Positions 1 to 10,509 of a stretch of 64,000 nt of DNA are shown piece by piece. The stretch covers positions 1-64,000 of the forward strand of contig NZ_CALFLA010000081.1 of NCBI RefSeq assembly GCF_937880195.1, written 5' to 3'. The position numbers and the translations under genes were made by a program. This DNA comes from an uncultured Blautia sp. (GTDB lineage: Bacteria; Bacillota; Clostridia; Lachnospirales; Lachnospiraceae). The notes under the pieces are model-generated. The model saw only the letters and a program-made list of their open reading frames with translations, was not told where the DNA came from and searched no databases. Position 1 is the first letter of the stretch. Each line of letters opens with the position of its first letter.

Positions 1-53
1 AACCCACGTATCCAGCTTGGAAGGCTGGTGTTCTACCATTGAACTACACCCGC
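1..53 (-). tRNA. tRNA-Gly(TCC), 3' end outside window
   Basis: On the minus strand the sequence begins GCGGGTGTAG, has a D-arm, and an anticodon arm CCAGC-CTTCCAA-GCTGG that gives anticodon TCC. The T-arm and acceptor 3' strand run off position 1. It lies downstream of tRNA-Pro on the same strand and probably shares its promoter. Confidence 0.88.
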
Positions 54-87
54 ATATTCGCTGAAACGGTAAAAGTTGTTTACAGCA

Positions 88-162
88 TCGGGGTGACAGG
101 ATTCGAACCTGCGGCCTCCTGGTCCCAAACCAGGCGCTCTAGCCAAACTGAGCCACACCCCG
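88..162 (-). tRNA. tRNA-Pro(TGG)
   Basis: The acceptor stem CGGGGTG/CACCCCG closes perfectly with discriminator A at 88. The anticodon arm CCTGG-TTTGGGA-CCAGG gives anticodon TGG, and a canonical T-loop GGTTCGAATCC is present. CCA is not encoded: the following bases read TGC. Confidence 0.95.
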
Positions 163-204
163 TTACGGTATTAAATTTTATCGCGTTCGTTTGACGCAAG
201 ACAT

Positions 205-233
205 ATTCTACTATAGACTTTCTAAAATGTCAA
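205..233 (-). promoter_or_regulatory. promoter of the tRNA-Pro/tRNA-Gly unit
   Basis: TTGACA (228-233) is separated by 17 bp from TAGAAT (205-210) on the minus strand. This is a near-consensus sigma-A promoter about 40 bp upstream of tRNA-Pro. Confidence 0.8.
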
Positions 234-315
234 CAGCTTTTTTTATGTTTTTTTAAAAATTTTTCCAAGTCAAAAAACACCCTTTAATATTTCATTAGTA
301 ATCCATTTCTTCCTA

Positions 316-324
316 TGTTATAAT
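316..324 (+). promoter_or_regulatory. extended -10 promoter of uraA
   Basis: TGTTATAAT is a perfect extended -10 (TGn-TATAAT) with no convincing -35. It lies 54 bp before the uraA start. No PyrR-type attenuator or terminator hairpin is visible in the short leader. Confidence 0.6.
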
Positions 325-378
325 AACGAAGAAAATCATTCGCACATATTATATACCCACAAGAAAGAGAGGAAAAGA

Positions 379-1629
379 GTGGAAAGACAAATTATTCAAG
401 TAGAAGACAAAGTACCTGTAAAACTTCTGATTCCCTTAAGCATTCAACACATGTTTGCCATGTTCGGAGCCTCTGTCCTGGTTCCCTTTTTATTTGGCAT
501 CAATCCGGCCATCGTGCTTTTGATGAACGGTATCGGAACCTTATTATTTATTCTGATCACAAAAGGCAAGGCTCCTGCCTACCTTGGCTCCAGCTTTGCA
601 TTTTTATCACCTGGTCTTTTGGTTGCCTCTAAATTCGGCTATGAATATGCTCTGGGTGGATTTGTGGTACTTGGTATCGCCGGAATGGCTGTGGCTATGG
701 TCATCCGCCGCTGCGGAACTAAATGGATCGACATTGTCCTTCCTACTGCGGCAATGGGCCCTGTAGTTGCCCTGATCGGCCTGGAACTTGCAGGAAGCGC
801 GGCAAGCACAGCCGGACTTCTAGATGAAACCATTGATATGCGAAATGTAATTGTATTCCTTGTTACCCTTGGCGTAGCTGTTTTTGGTCAGATCCTTTTT
901 CGAGGATTTCTATCCGTCATCCCGATTCTTATTGCAATCGTTGCCGGTTATATAGCAGCCGCCTTATGCGGACTTCTGGATTTTCAGGCTGTTAGAGAAG
1001 CATCTTTTTTTGCGCTTCCTAATTTCCAGGCTCCTGCCTTTCATGTAGAAGCCATCCTGACAATTCTCCCAGCTCTGCTTCTTGTAACCTCCGAGCATAT
1101 CGGCCACCAGATCGTAACAAGTAAGATCGTAGAAAGAGATCTCTTAAAAGAACCTGGTCTTCACCGATCTCTTTTTGCAGATTTCTTCTCCACAACCCTT
1201 TCGGGTCTGGTTGGCTCTGTGCCTACTACCACATACGGAGAAAACATCGGCGTTATGGCAATGACAAAGGTCTACAGCGTACAGGTGATCGGCGGCGCAG
1301 CCGTCATTTCTATCTGCTGTTCCTTCCTTGGCAAACTTGCGGCTCTGATCAACACCATTCCCGGTCCTGTAATCGGAGGAATCTCCTTCCTTTTGTACGG
1401 AATGATCGGAACCTCTGGTCTTCGAATGCTTGTTGACAATCATGTGGATTACGGAAAATCCCGGAATCTTGCCCTGACTTCAGTAGTCTTTATCGTGGGA
1501 CTTTCTGGGATCGCGCTGAATCTTGGCAATGTCAAACTTACAGGAATGGTTCTTGCCTGCGTAGTTGCCATGGCTTTAAGCCTTGTATTCTACGTCCTTG
1601 ACAAATTCCATCTGACCAATGATATGTAA
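379..1629 (+). CDS. uraA: uracil permease (NCS2 family)
   Basis: Inner-membrane uracil:proton symporter for pyrimidine salvage. The 416 residues are of usual UraA length and almost entirely hydrophobic, with about 14 membrane segments. Family hallmarks seen are LSIQHMFAMFGASVLVP near the N-terminus, GKAPAYLGSSFAF (half-helix motif), SEHIGH with the substrate-contact Glu, and TTYGENIGVMA with the second conserved Glu. It starts with GTG behind GAGAGGAAAAGA, because an ATG in register is not better placed. It is the first gene of a + strand cluster and is followed 32 bp later by a cell-envelope transferase, to which no functional link is evident. A xanthine permease is the main alternative, but similarity to UraA is strong throughout. 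Confidence 0.93.
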   Translation: MERQIIQVEDKVPVKLLIPLSIQHMFAMFGASVLVPFLFGINPAIVLLMNGIGTLLFILITKGKAPAYLGSSFAFLSPGLLVASKFGYEYALGGFVVLGIAGMAVAMVIRRCGTKWIDIVLPTAAMGPVVALIGLELAGSAASTAGLLDETIDMRNVIVFLVTLGVAVFGQILFRGFLSVIPILIAIVAGYIAAALCGLLDFQAVREASFFALPNFQAPAFHVEAILTILPALLLVTSEHIGHQIVTSKIVERDLLKEPGLHRSLFADFFSTTLSGLVGSVPTTTYGENIGVMAMTKVYSVQVIGGAAVISICCSFLGKLAALINTIPGPVIGGISFLLYGMIGTSGLRMLVDNHVDYGKSRNLALTSVVFIVGLSGIALNLGNVKLTGMVLACVVAMALSLVFYVLDKFHLTNDM

Positions 1630-1661
1630 ATATCAGCAACATTATTTAAGGCGGTAATTTT

Positions 1662-4058
1662 ATGAGTTCATTTATTTCAAAAGTTAAGAAAAAACTGAAA
1701 AATGGTATCTGGTATCCCTTTTACAACAGCTTCTATGACAAAGTTTCTGTAGATAAAAAAGAAATCCTTCTTCTCTCCAGAAACGGCCTTGCTCTGGAAA
1801 GCAATATCCTGGCTATCTTGACAGAGCTTTCTTCTCCAGAATATAAAGATTTCCGCAAGGTAGTTGCTGTGCACAAAAACAAAAAAGCCCAGGTACAAAA
1901 GAAGCTGGAGCATTACGGGCTCTCTGTAGACACACTTCTCTCTACTGAGCTGCCCTCCTATTACTACCATCTGGCAAAAGCCGGATGGCTAGTAACAGAT
2001 TCAACATTTCCGGGACGCTTTGTAAAAAAAGAGGGACAGACCATTCTCAATGTGTGGCATGGAACCCCTCTGAAAAAAATGGGACAGGACAACCCAGAGG
2101 AAAGGTGTATTACCGGAAACGTTATGCGTATTCTGCTGCAGTCAGACTATCTTCTGTTCCCTAACCTGTATATGGAAGAAAAAATGGCTCATGCCTATAA
2201 TCTCCCGGAGCTTTATCAGGGACGTGTACTCCATGAAGGATATCCCCGAAACTGCATCTTCTTTCACCCGGAAAAGGGCGCTAAGCTAAAAGAAACTCTG
2301 GGATACGCCGGGTTCCAGTTAAGCATCTACATGCCTACTTTCCGTGGAACAAGCGATTCTGTAGAAGAAACCGCTTATGTGCAGCTTGTCAAAGATCATC
2401 TCAGCCGTATCGACGCAGGGCTTGGAGACAGGCAGATTCTTTTGGTAAAGCTCCATCCTTTTGTACAGAGCCTTCTCACCCTTGATTCCTACCGCCATAT
2501 CCGCCCTTTCCCGGAAGGCTATGACACTTATGAAGTCCTGAATGCCTGCGACGTCCTGATCACAGACTATTCCAGCGTCATGTACGACTTCGCTTCCACA
2601 GGACGGAGAATCCTTCTTTTTGCCTATGATCTGGAAGACTATCAGTCTCGCCGGGGAATGTATGAAGACGTTTCCTCCTACCCCTTCCCTCTTGTCCGTA
2701 CTCCTGAAGCTCTGACAGAGGAGCTTCAAAAAGATACCGGACACCCGGATGATGGCTTTCTTCAGAAATACTGTACCTTTGAACAGGCTTCTGCCACATC
2801 CAGGCTCTGCCGTCATGTATTCCTTGGCGACTCTGTATGTCAAACCATTTACATGAAAGGTACGAAGAAAAAAAAGGTTCTTCTTTATGCAGGAAGCCTT
2901 CTGCCTAACGGAGTTACCTCTGCATTTTTCAGTATGCTGGACCAGCTGGATCCTTCCAAATGCGAATATTATATTTCCTTCCGCACTCCTTCTCTGAAGG
3001 ATCATCCAGAAACCTTAAACAAGGTGCCAGAAGGCTATCATTTCTATCCTCTGGCAACAGAAATGAATCTGGACGTACTTACAGCTATTGCACAGCTTAT
3101 TTATCTGAAATGGGGAATTACTGCCTTTGGCATCAAAAAACGGCTGGACAAGGCCTATAAAAGAGAATGGCAGAAACATTTTGGCTGCGTTTCCTTTGAT
3201 CATGTAGTGCATTATGACGGCTACGAAAACTACATGATCGCTCTTCTGGAAAAAGCGCCCTGCACACGTACCATCTGGGCACACAGCGACATGGAAAAAT
3301 GGATTGCCGAAAAGCACAACCCAAGTCTTCCTCTGCTGAAAAAAGCCTACGCCTCCTATGACCATATTATTTCTGTAGGAGAAGACGTCCGTGCCTCTGC
3401 CGACCATATCGGAGACCATCCTGAAAAAGTCCAGGTTATTTCCAATATTATGGATTACCAGAAAATTCAGGCTCTTGGGAAACTCCCTGTTTCCTTTGAC
3501 CCGGAAACAGAATCCTCCGTTCCCCTTAATAAGCTCATAGAAGTTCTTGAAAGCAAAGACGAAAAGTTTATTAATGTAGGCCGTTTTTCCTCCGAAAAAG
3601 GCCATGAGCGTCTGATCCGGGCTTTCACACGTTTCTGGAAAAAGCATCCTGATACATGGCTGATCATTATTGGAGGCCGCGGCGATCTCTATGAACGTAC
3701 CCGTAAGCTTTCCGAATCCTCAGAAAGCAGCAGTCATATTATCTTGATCAAATATATGAGTAATCCTATGCCTGTAGTAAAAGCCTGTGACCTTTTTCTT
3801 CTGTCTTCCTACTATGAAGGACAAGTTCTGGTTGTCCCGGAAGCAGATATCCTTGGAGTTCCTTCTGCCGCCTGTGATGTAAACGGAGCAAGAGCTTTTA
3901 TGAAACAGTACGGCGGAACCCTTCTTCCAGACAGCGAAGACGGCCTTGTACAGGGAATGGAAATGTTCCTTGAAGGCAAAGTCCGCACTATGAACGTAGA
4001 CTACGAAAAGAGAAATCAGGAAATACTGAAAAAATGCAATACACTCTTTCAGGAGTAA
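1662..4058 (+). CDS. TagF/TagB-type glycerophosphotransferase fused to GT4 glycosyltransferase
   Basis: A two-domain cytoplasmic or peripheral-membrane enzyme probably acting in wall-polymer (teichoic-acid-like) synthesis. Residues ~1-395 carry the CDP-glycerol glycerophosphotransferase signatures NVWHGTPLKKMGQD (catalytic His region) and ITDYSSVMYDFASTGRRILLF. Residues ~402-798 look like a GT-B fold GT4 transferase: a KKKVLLYAGSLLPNGVTSA start, FINVGRFSSEKGHERLIRAF, and the donor-site region YYEGQVLVVPEADILGVP. No membrane segments are seen. The family is commonly encoded as separate proteins, so the fusion suggests that one polypeptide adds a polyol phosphate and a sugar. The acceptor is unknown, and no other wall-polymer gene lies in the window. 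RBS AAGGCGG is modest. glgX starts 17 bp after the stop. Confidence 0.8.
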   Translation: MSSFISKVKKKLKNGIWYPFYNSFYDKVSVDKKEILLLSRNGLALESNILAILTELSSPEYKDFRKVVAVHKNKKAQVQKKLEHYGLSVDTLLSTELPSYYYHLAKAGWLVTDSTFPGRFVKKEGQTILNVWHGTPLKKMGQDNPEERCITGNVMRILLQSDYLLFPNLYMEEKMAHAYNLPELYQGRVLHEGYPRNCIFFHPEKGAKLKETLGYAGFQLSIYMPTFRGTSDSVEETAYVQLVKDHLSRIDAGLGDRQILLVKLHPFVQSLLTLDSYRHIRPFPEGYDTYEVLNACDVLITDYSSVMYDFASTGRRILLFAYDLEDYQSRRGMYEDVSSYPFPLVRTPEALTEELQKDTGHPDDGFLQKYCTFEQASATSRLCRHVFLGDSVCQTIYMKGTKKKKVLLYAGSLLPNGVTSAFFSMLDQLDPSKCEYYISFRTPSLKDHPETLNKVPEGYHFYPLATEMNLDVLTAIAQLIYLKWGITAFGIKKRLDKAYKREWQKHFGCVSFDHVVHYDGYENYMIALLEKAPCTRTIWAHSDMEKWIAEKHNPSLPLLKKAYASYDHIISVGEDVRASADHIGDHPEKVQVISNIMDYQKIQALGKLPVSFDPETESSVPLNKLIEVLESKDEKFINVGRFSSEKGHERLIRAFTRFWKKHPDTWLIIIGGRGDLYERTRKLSESSESSSHIILIKYMSNPMPVVKACDLFLLSSYYEGQVLVVPEADILGVPSAACDVNGARAFMKQYGGTLLPDSEDGLVQGMEMFLEGKVRTMNVDYEKRNQEILKKCNTLFQE

Positions 4059-4075
4059 ATCAGGAGAATCTATTT

Positions 4076-6208
4076 ATGAAATCATATAACCAGAAATTTA
4101 TATCCGAATATCCTCTGGAAGCATATCCTACCGGAGAAATCGCCGGATTTCCTGTAAGCCCGGGAATGTTTGACTTAAACGGCGCCACTCCTCTGGAAAA
4201 CGGCGTAAACTTCACCATTCATACCTGCGGAGGAACCGCCTGCGAGCTTCTCCTTTTTCACCGGGCTGAAGAAGAACCCTTTGCTGTTCTTCCTTTTCCA
4301 GAAGCCTATAAGATCGGAGACGTTTATTCCATGATCGTTTATGGATTAAACATCCGTGATTTTGAATACGCCTACCGTGTGGACGGCCCCTGGAATCCAG
4401 AAAAGGGACTGCTTTTTGACAAAAAAAATATACTTCTTGATCCATACGCCAAGGCAGTTTCCGGCCAGAGGGTCTGGGGAACCCACTGGGAGCCCACCTA
4501 CCATGCCCGGGTAGTAAAAGACAGCTTTAACTGGGGAGATATGCCTCAGTCAAACAAGGAACTGTCAGATCTCATTATTTATGAGCTTCATGTACGCGGT
4601 TTTACAGAACATACCTCCTCAGGAGTCAAAAACCGCGGAACCTTTGACGGCCTTATGGAAAAAATCCCTTATCTCAAGGAACTTGGCATCAATGCCGTAG
4701 AGCTTATGCCTATTTTTGAATTTGACGAAACCATGAACGCCAGGGAAGTAAACGGACAAATGCTTCTGGAATACTGGGGTTACAATACGGTCAGCTTTTT
4801 TGCCACCAATACCAGCTTCACTGCCACCAATGAATACAACTGCGAGGGAACCGAATTAAAAACCCTGATCAAAGCCCTTCATGATAACGGAATTGAAGTG
4901 ATCCTTGATGTTGTTTTTAATCATACTGCAGAAGGAAACGAGCTTGGAAGAACCTTTTGTTTCAAAGGCTTTGACAACAATATCTACTACATGCTGACTC
5001 CTGACGGAAACTACTATAATTTCAGCGGATGCGGCAACACCTTAAACTGCAATCACCCTGTTGTCCAGCAAATGATCCTGGAATGTCTCCGGTACTGGAC
5101 TGTCAACTACCGGGTAGACGGATTCCGTTTTGACCTGGCAAGCATCCTTGGAAGAAACGAAGACGGATCCCCTATGAACAATCCGCCTCTTCTTCGCACC
5201 CTTGCTTCCGACCCACTTCTTCGAAACGTTAAGCTGATCGCCGAGGCCTGGGATGCAGGCGGAATGTATCAGGTGGGAAGTTTCCCTGCCAGCGGCCGCT
5301 GGGCGGAGTGGAACGGAAGATACAGAGACGCTCTTCGAGGATTTCTAAAAGGAGACTGCTGGAACGCCTGGGACGCCGCCTGGAGCATTTCCGGCTCCGG
5401 CGATCTCTACGGAGGTTATTACGACACCCCCAAGGGAAATTATGCCGGATATAACTCCTGCGTCAATTTCCTTACCTGTCACGACGGCTTTACTTTGTAT
5501 GATCTCTACTCCTACAATGACAAGCACAATGAAAACAACGGATGGGATAATACAGACGGAGCCAATGACAACAGAAGCTGGAACTGCGGCGCAGAAGGAG
5601 AAACGGATGATCCTGAAGTTCTTTCTCTCCGTTACCGCATGATCCGAAATGCCTGCGCCGTTCTTCTGTGCAGCAGAGGAACTCCCATGTTTCTTGCAGG
5701 GGATGAATTTGGAAATACAAAATACGGCAATAACAACAGTTATTGTCAGGACAATGAGATTTCCTGGCTGGACTGGACTCTTCTTGAAAAAAATCATGAC
5801 CTCTTTGAGTTTTTCCAGTTTATGATCGCCTACCGCAAAGAGCATCTTGTAATCCGCAAGAAGCTGCCGGACGCAGTCTGCGGTATGGATTCTCTCCATA
5901 CTCACAACACCAATGCGGCGGACGTGACCATTCCAAGAGACGCCCGTACCTTTACCGTCAGCTTTGCTGGCTATGACAAAGAAAAGGGACGGGACGATCT
6001 GGTGTGCATCTGCGTCAATACCTATTGGGAAGATGTTACCATTACTCTTCCCGACCTCCGCAAAAGAGGCTCATGGTATTTAAGCGTTAATACTTACGGA
6101 GACGGACAGGGCCGTTATTTTTATCCTAAGGGCCAGGAAACCCGCATTACAGGAGAATTTATCATGCGTCCCAGAACCGTGTGTATCTTCACCGGAAGAT
6201 CCTATTGA
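4076..6208 (+). CDS. glgX: glycogen debranching enzyme / isoamylase-type GH13
   Basis: Hydrolyses alpha-1,6 branches of glycogen or limit dextrins. A CBM48-like N-terminal domain (residues ~25-130, GVNFTIHTCGG) precedes a GH13 barrel. The barrel shows the acid-base and nucleophile motifs DVVFNHTAEG, VDGFRFDLASILG (Asp nucleophile), LIAEAWDAGG (Glu acid/base) and FLTCHDGFTLYDL. The start is placed at 4076 because CAGGAGA sits 9 bp before this ATG. An in-frame ATG at 4034 lies inside the upstream gene and lacks a ribosome site. The resulting ~710 residues match GlgX/TreX length. The gene is followed by a strong hairpin shared with convergent araB. Confidence 0.9.
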   Translation: MKSYNQKFISEYPLEAYPTGEIAGFPVSPGMFDLNGATPLENGVNFTIHTCGGTACELLLFHRAEEEPFAVLPFPEAYKIGDVYSMIVYGLNIRDFEYAYRVDGPWNPEKGLLFDKKNILLDPYAKAVSGQRVWGTHWEPTYHARVVKDSFNWGDMPQSNKELSDLIIYELHVRGFTEHTSSGVKNRGTFDGLMEKIPYLKELGINAVELMPIFEFDETMNAREVNGQMLLEYWGYNTVSFFATNTSFTATNEYNCEGTELKTLIKALHDNGIEVILDVVFNHTAEGNELGRTFCFKGFDNNIYYMLTPDGNYYNFSGCGNTLNCNHPVVQQMILECLRYWTVNYRVDGFRFDLASILGRNEDGSPMNNPPLLRTLASDPLLRNVKLIAEAWDAGGMYQVGSFPASGRWAEWNGRYRDALRGFLKGDCWNAWDAAWSISGSGDLYGGYYDTPKGNYAGYNSCVNFLTCHDGFTLYDLYSYNDKHNENNGWDNTDGANDNRSWNCGAEGETDDPEVLSLRYRMIRNACAVLLCSRGTPMFLAGDEFGNTKYGNNNSYCQDNEISWLDWTLLEKNHDLFEFFQFMIAYRKEHLVIRKKLPDAVCGMDSLHTHNTNAADVTIPRDARTFTVSFAGYDKEKGRDDLVCICVNTYWEDVTITLPDLRKRGSWYLSVNTYGDGQGRYFYPKGQETRITGEFIMRPRTVCIFTGRSY

Positions 6209-6221
6209 TCTGTACGCAAAA

Positions 6222-6266
6222 GGAGCTTCCCCTTTCTCTTATGAGAACAGGGAAGCCCCTTTTTTA
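6222..6266. terminator. terminator between convergent glgX and araB
   Basis: GGAGCTTCCC (6222-6231) pairs with GGGAAGCCCC (6250-6259) with one mismatch, followed by T7. The minus strand has a weaker TTTT, so it may serve both genes. Confidence 0.8.
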
Positions 6267-6277
6267 TTATATGATTT

Positions 6278-7882
6278 TTACCATATTTTAGAATCTACAG
6301 CCGCTCTTTCAATATTCAGGCCTTTCATATATCTTTCCATAAATACGTTAAAGCCTTCCACTCCTGCCGGATCAGGGTTGAGGGTTGTTCCCTGGTTTCC
6401 TGCAAATACCTTGTTGTCCAGATAATCCTCCAGAGCCTCTCCCTCTTCTTTATTTACAAGATAGGAAGCCAGAAGAGCAATTCCCCATGCGCCGCCCTCT
6501 CCTGCTGTTTCCATTACAGAAACAGGCGCGTTTACTGCATCTGCAAGGATCTGCTGGCCTACGCCCTTTGTTTTAAACAGACCGCCGTGGCCCAAAAGCC
6601 TGTCGATCTTTACCTGCTCCTTTTCAAGGAGAAGGCTGAGGCCTACTCTCATAGCTCCAAGGCAGGTATAAAGATTTGTTCTCATAAAGTTTGCAAGAGT
6701 AAAGCTGCTTTCTGGTGAGCGGACAAAAAGAGGACGTCCTTCTTCAAATCCTGTCATATGCTCTCCTGAGAAATAGCAGTATGACAAAAGTCCGCCGCAG
6801 TCTGCGTCTCCTTCCAGAGCCTTGCGGTAAAGAGTTCCAAAAAGCTGATCCATATCTACTTCCATACCCATTGCCTGTGCAAATTCCTTAAATACATTTA
6901 CCCATGCGTTCAGGTCTGAAGTACAGTTATTGGAATGAGCCATAGCAACCAGATCGCCTGCTGGTGTTGTTACCATATCGATCTCTTTATACGGTCTGGT
7001 CAGTTCCTTTTCCAGGACGATCATTGCAAATACAGAAGTTCCGGCAGATACGTTTCCTGTTCTCTGTCTTACGCTGTTTGTGGCAACCATTCCTGTTCCT
7101 GCGTCTCCTTCAGGAGGACACATAGGGATTCCCGGTAAAAGCCTGCCTGTAGGATCAATAAATCTTGCGCCCTCTTCTGTAAGGACTCCGGCTTCCTCTC
7201 CTGCCACCTTGACTTCCGGCATAATATCGCGAAGTTTCCAGCCAAAACCATAAGGCTCTACTAGCTTATCAAACTTCTGGACCATTTCTTCATTATAGTC
7301 TTTGGTCTTTGGATCTACCGGGAACATGCCTGCCGCATCTCCGATTCCCTGGATCCTTCTTCCTGTCAGCTTCCAGTGTACGTATGCCTCCAGAGTGGTC
7401 ATATAGTCAATATCTTTTACATGCTCCTCTTTATTCAGGATCGCCTGATAAAGGTGAGCGATACTCCATCTCTGAGGAATATTGTACTGGAACAGTTCCA
7501 TCAGTTCTTCAGACGCCTGAGCGGTAATATTGTTTCTCCATGTACGGAAAGGTACAAGAAGCTCTCCCTCTTTGTTAAAAGGCATATAACCGTGCATCAT
7601 AGCGCTGATTCCAAGAGCTCCCACGCCGGTAAGCTCCACTCCGTAGCGTTCCTTCACATCCTCTGCAAGGGCTTTATAGCTGCCCTGAAGACCAGCCTTA
7701 ATATCCTCCAGATGGTACGTCCAGATTCCGTCCTCCAGACGGTTTTCCCAGTCGTAGCTTCCAGATGCGATAGGAGCGTTTGTCTCATCTACAAGAACAG
7801 CCTTGATCCTGGTAGAACCAAATTCAATTCCAAGCGCTGTTTTGTTGTTAAGGATCATTTCCTTTGTTTCAGTAACACCCAT
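6278..7882 (-). CDS. araB: L-ribulokinase (FGGY family)
   Basis: Phosphorylates L-ribulose to L-ribulose 5-phosphate in L-arabinose catabolism. The N-terminal ATPase motif [16 protein letters not shown], the middle segment [33 protein letters not shown] and the C-terminal [22 protein letters not shown] are typical of the clostridial AraB-like FGGY kinases. The start is set at 7882 because GGGAGG lies 8 bp upstream, whereas the longer reading frame to 7948 overlaps araA. It is the last gene of the arabinose operon, 38 bp after araA. No araD (ribulose-5-phosphate epimerase) lies in the window, so the pathway must be completed elsewhere. Another sugar-kinase specificity is possible but unlikely next to araA. 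Confidence 0.88.
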   Translation of the reverse strand: MGVTETKEMILNNKTALGIEFGSTRIKAVLVDETNAPIASGSYDWENRLEDGIWTYHLEDIKAGLQGSYKALAEDVKERYGVELTGVGALGISAMMHGYMPFNKEGELLVPFRTWRNNITAQASEELMELFQYNIPQRWSIAHLYQAILNKEEHVKDIDYMTTLEAYVHWKLTGRRIQGIGDAAGMFPVDPKTKDYNEEMVQKFDKLVEPYGFGWKLRDIMPEVKVAGEEAGVLTEEGARFIDPTGRLLPGIPMCPPEGDAGTGMVATNSVRQRTGNVSAGTSVFAMIVLEKELTRPYKEIDMVTTPAGDLVAMAHSNNCTSDLNAWVNVFKEFAQAMGMEVDMDQLFGTLYRKALEGDADCGGLLSYCYFSGEHMTGFEEGRPLFVRSPESSFTLANFMRTNLYTCLGAMRVGLSLLLEKEQVKIDRLLGHGGLFKTKGVGQQILADAVNAPVSVMETAGEGGAWGIALLASYLVNKEEGEALEDYLDNKVFAGNQGTTLNPDPAGVEGFNVFMERYMKGLNIERAAVDSKIW

Positions 7883-7920
7883 TGTAAATCCTCCCGAATT
7901 GTGGTTATTTCTCCATCCGG

Positions 7921-9420
7921 TTATCTGCGGAACACTGCTTCGTTCCATCTCAGTTCATTTTTAAAATTACGGATGGTGGTATCCTTGTCAATGTAAACAG
8001 CTTCAATTCCCATTGCGGCCGCCCAATCTCCCATCTGCTCAGCCGTCAGATCATAGGTAAACGCAGTGTGGTGTGCGCCTCCTGCAAGGATCCATGCCTC
8101 TGCTCCTGTCGTAAGATTTGGCATAGGCGTCCAGAACGCGCTTCCTACCGGAAGGTTCGGCATAGGCTTTTCTACTTTTTTGCACTCCACATCATTAATG
8201 ATCAGGCGGAAACGATCTCCAAGATCTACAAGAGAAGCGGCGATTCCCGGGCCTGTCTTAGATGTAAATACAAGTCTTGCCGGATCTTCTCTTTCGCCCA
8301 TGGAAAGAGGACATACCTTAATGCCTATCTTTCCTTCTGAAATACTGGGACATACCTCCAGCATGTGGGACTGGAGGATTCCCTCTCTGCCCGATACCAG
8401 ATTATATGTATAGTCCTCCATAAAAGAGGTTCCTTTTGCATTCTTGACTCCGGCTGTCATGATCTTCATAAGGCGGACCATAGCGGCTGTTTTCCAGTCG
8501 CCTTCTGCGCCAAAACCATAACCCTTTTCCATAAGGCGCTGCATTGCCAGTCCCGGAAGCTGCTGCAATGCTCCCAGATCGCCGAAATGAGTAACGATGG
8601 CCTGATAATTGTGGTCTTCCAGGAAACGTTCAAATCCGATTTCAATACCAGCCTGAACTGCTACATGACGTTTAAATTCTTCTGGATCTCTTCCCTCAAG
8701 AAGAATTTCATATTTATTATAATATTCTTCTACCAAAACATCAATGTCTGATTTTTTTACATCCTTTACATATTCTGCAACCTCATTGACCGGATAAGCG
8801 TCAACCTCCCAGCCAAACTTGATCTGCGCCTCTACCTTATCGCCTTCGGTAACAGCAACATTTCTCATATTGTCCGCCACACGGCACACACGAATATGGC
8901 TGCTTTCCATGATTCCTACTGCGGTACGCATCCAGGAAGCCAGACGCTCCTGCACCTTTTCATCCGCCCAGTGTCCTGCGATCACCTTACGCTCAATTCC
9001 CATACGGCTGACAATATGGCCGTACTCTCTTCCTCCGTGAGCCGACTGGTTCTCGTTCATAAAATCCATGTCAATGGTGTCATAAGGAATTTCCCGGTTA
9101 AACTGAGTATGAAGATGGCAGAGAGGCTTTCTATACTCTTTCAGACCAAGAATCCAGGATTTTGCAGGAGAAAAAGTGTGCATCCAGGTGATCACGCCTG
9201 CACAGTCCTCATCTGCGTTCGCCTCGTTAAATGTTTTTCTGATCAGCTCATTTGTGATCAGGGTAGGTTTCCATACCAACTCATAGGGAAGTACGCCAGA
9301 TTTATTCAGCTCTTCCACAATAATATGGGAATGCTCCGCAACCTTTTTCAGGCACTCTTCTCCATAAAGATCCTGAGAGCCTGTGCAAAACCAGAATTTA
9401 TAATTTCTTCCTGTTCTCAT
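7921..9420 (-). CDS. araA: L-arabinose isomerase
   Basis: Converts L-arabinose to L-ribulose in the cytoplasm with a Mn2+ cofactor. The 499 residues match AraA length, and the N-terminus [20 protein letters not shown] is the classic signature. Conserved stretches include [52 protein letters not shown], and the C-terminal [18 protein letters not shown] with the metal-binding His pair. RBS AAGGAGAAAAGT precedes the ATG. It follows two sugar permeases by 78 bp and precedes araB, so the importer and the first two catabolic steps are co-transcribed. Confidence 0.96.
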   Translation of the reverse strand: MRTGRNYKFWFCTGSQDLYGEECLKKVAEHSHIIVEELNKSGVLPYELVWKPTLITNELIRKTFNEANADEDCAGVITWMHTFSPAKSWILGLKEYRKPLCHLHTQFNREIPYDTIDMDFMNENQSAHGGREYGHIVSRMGIERKVIAGHWADEKVQERLASWMRTAVGIMESSHIRVCRVADNMRNVAVTEGDKVEAQIKFGWEVDAYPVNEVAEYVKDVKKSDIDVLVEEYYNKYEILLEGRDPEEFKRHVAVQAGIEIGFERFLEDHNYQAIVTHFGDLGALQQLPGLAMQRLMEKGYGFGAEGDWKTAAMVRLMKIMTAGVKNAKGTSFMEDYTYNLVSGREGILQSHMLEVCPSISEGKIGIKVCPLSMGEREDPARLVFTSKTGPGIAASLVDLGDRFRLIINDVECKKVEKPMPNLPVGSAFWTPMPNLTTGAEAWILAGGAHHTAFTYDLTAEQMGDWAAAMGIEAVYIDKDTTIRNFKNELRWNEAVFRR

Positions 9421-9498
9421 ATTACTTTTCTCCTTTTTTGCCTGAGATGTTATTTCTCTGTTTCATACGCGCCGGATATTTTGTTTCATATATATTTG

Positions 9499-10509
9499 TT
9501 ATTTTTTCTTTTTTGCAGAAGCCAGTACAGACTGGATCACAATAAAGAAGCACAGGAGAGCGGAAAGTACAATACGTACCCACCAACTGGAAAGTGTTCC
9601 CTGGGCTGTGATCAGACTGGAAATGGTTCCTTTGATCAGAACGCCGAACATTGTTCCGATAGGAGTTCCCACGCCGCCGGAAAGAAGAGTTCCGCCAATA
9701 ACCGCCGAGGAAATAGCATCCATCTCAAGACCTTTTGCCTGCTCTACAAATCCGGCGCAGCTATTCAAACAAAACAGAAAGCCTCCAAGACCTGCAAGAA
9801 AGCCGTTCAGAACATATGCCTTAAACATGGTTTTCTTTACGTCAAGCCCCATCATAAGCGCGCTCTGCTTATTTCCGCCAATAGCGTAGAGCTTACGTCC
9901 AAATTTACGATATTTCAGAAGAACTGCCACCAAAATCACAACAATTAAAGCAATTACAACTGTTGGCGGTATGTACGCCGGAATAAATTTTCCTTTTTTG
10001 TTGGTAGAACCAAAAGGCATATAAAAACGGAAGTTTGCCCATTTCAGAAATACTGAATTTTTAATTGAGATCATGTTTGTGCTTATCATGGCTGTCAGTC
10101 CACGGCCGAAGAACATTCCGGCAAGAGTAACGATAAAGGGCTGGATTCCCATGTATGAGACAAAGAATCCCTGCACGATACCGAAGATAAGACCAATTCC
10201 AAGAGCCGCAAGCACAGCCACATAGGCGCTGACGCCCTTGTTCTCCATAAGATCTGCCATAACCATACATACAAGAGCTGTAACAGAACCAACAGAAATA
10301 TCAATTCCTCCTGTGATCATTACAATGGTAAGTCCGCAGGCGATCACAAGAAGTCCGGCATTTGATACAAACAGGTTCAAAAAGGTCTGTATCTTATTAA
10401 ATCCGCTGTCCCAGAACACCACCATGCCTGCGGCGTACATTACAAAAAACAAAACAATGGTAATCAGCAAAAGGAAGCCTGTACTTGTCATTTTCTTTTT
10501 CTGTTTCAT
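9499..10509 (-). CDS. sugar ABC transporter permease (YjfF/RbsC family)
   Basis: Membrane subunit of a CUT2-class monosaccharide importer, 336 residues with about 9-10 hydrophobic segments. Its ATGA start overlaps the stop of the previous permease by 4 bp. It shows the family motifs CGLTIVMITGGIDISVGSV, GIQPFIVTLAGMFFGRGLTAM, and AVIGGTLLSGGVGTPIGTMFGVL near the coupling region. Two distinct permeases plus the YtfQ-like binding protein resemble the YtfQRT-YjfF type rather than the single-permease RbsC or AraH systems. It is followed by araA. Confidence 0.88.
   Translation of the reverse strand: MKQKKKMTSTGFLLLITIVLFFVMYAAGMVVFWDSGFNKIQTFLNLFVSNAGLLVIACGLTIVMITGGIDISVGSVTALVCMVMADLMENKGVSAYVAVLAALGIGLIFGIVQGFFVSYMGIQPFIVTLAGMFFGRGLTAMISTNMISIKNSVFLKWANFRFYMPFGSTNKKGKFIPAYIPPTVVIALIVVILVAVLLKYRKFGRKLYAIGGNKQSALMMGLDVKKTMFKAYVLNGFLAGLGGFLFCLNSCAGFVEQAKGLEMDAISSAVIGGTLLSGGVGTPIGTMFGVLIKGTISSLITAQGTLSSWWVRIVLSALLCFFIVIQSVLASAKKKK

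Noticed and set aside
325..378. PyrR-type attenuator before uracil permease
   Set aside because: The leader is about 50 nt and contains no terminator hairpin or PyrR binding loop.
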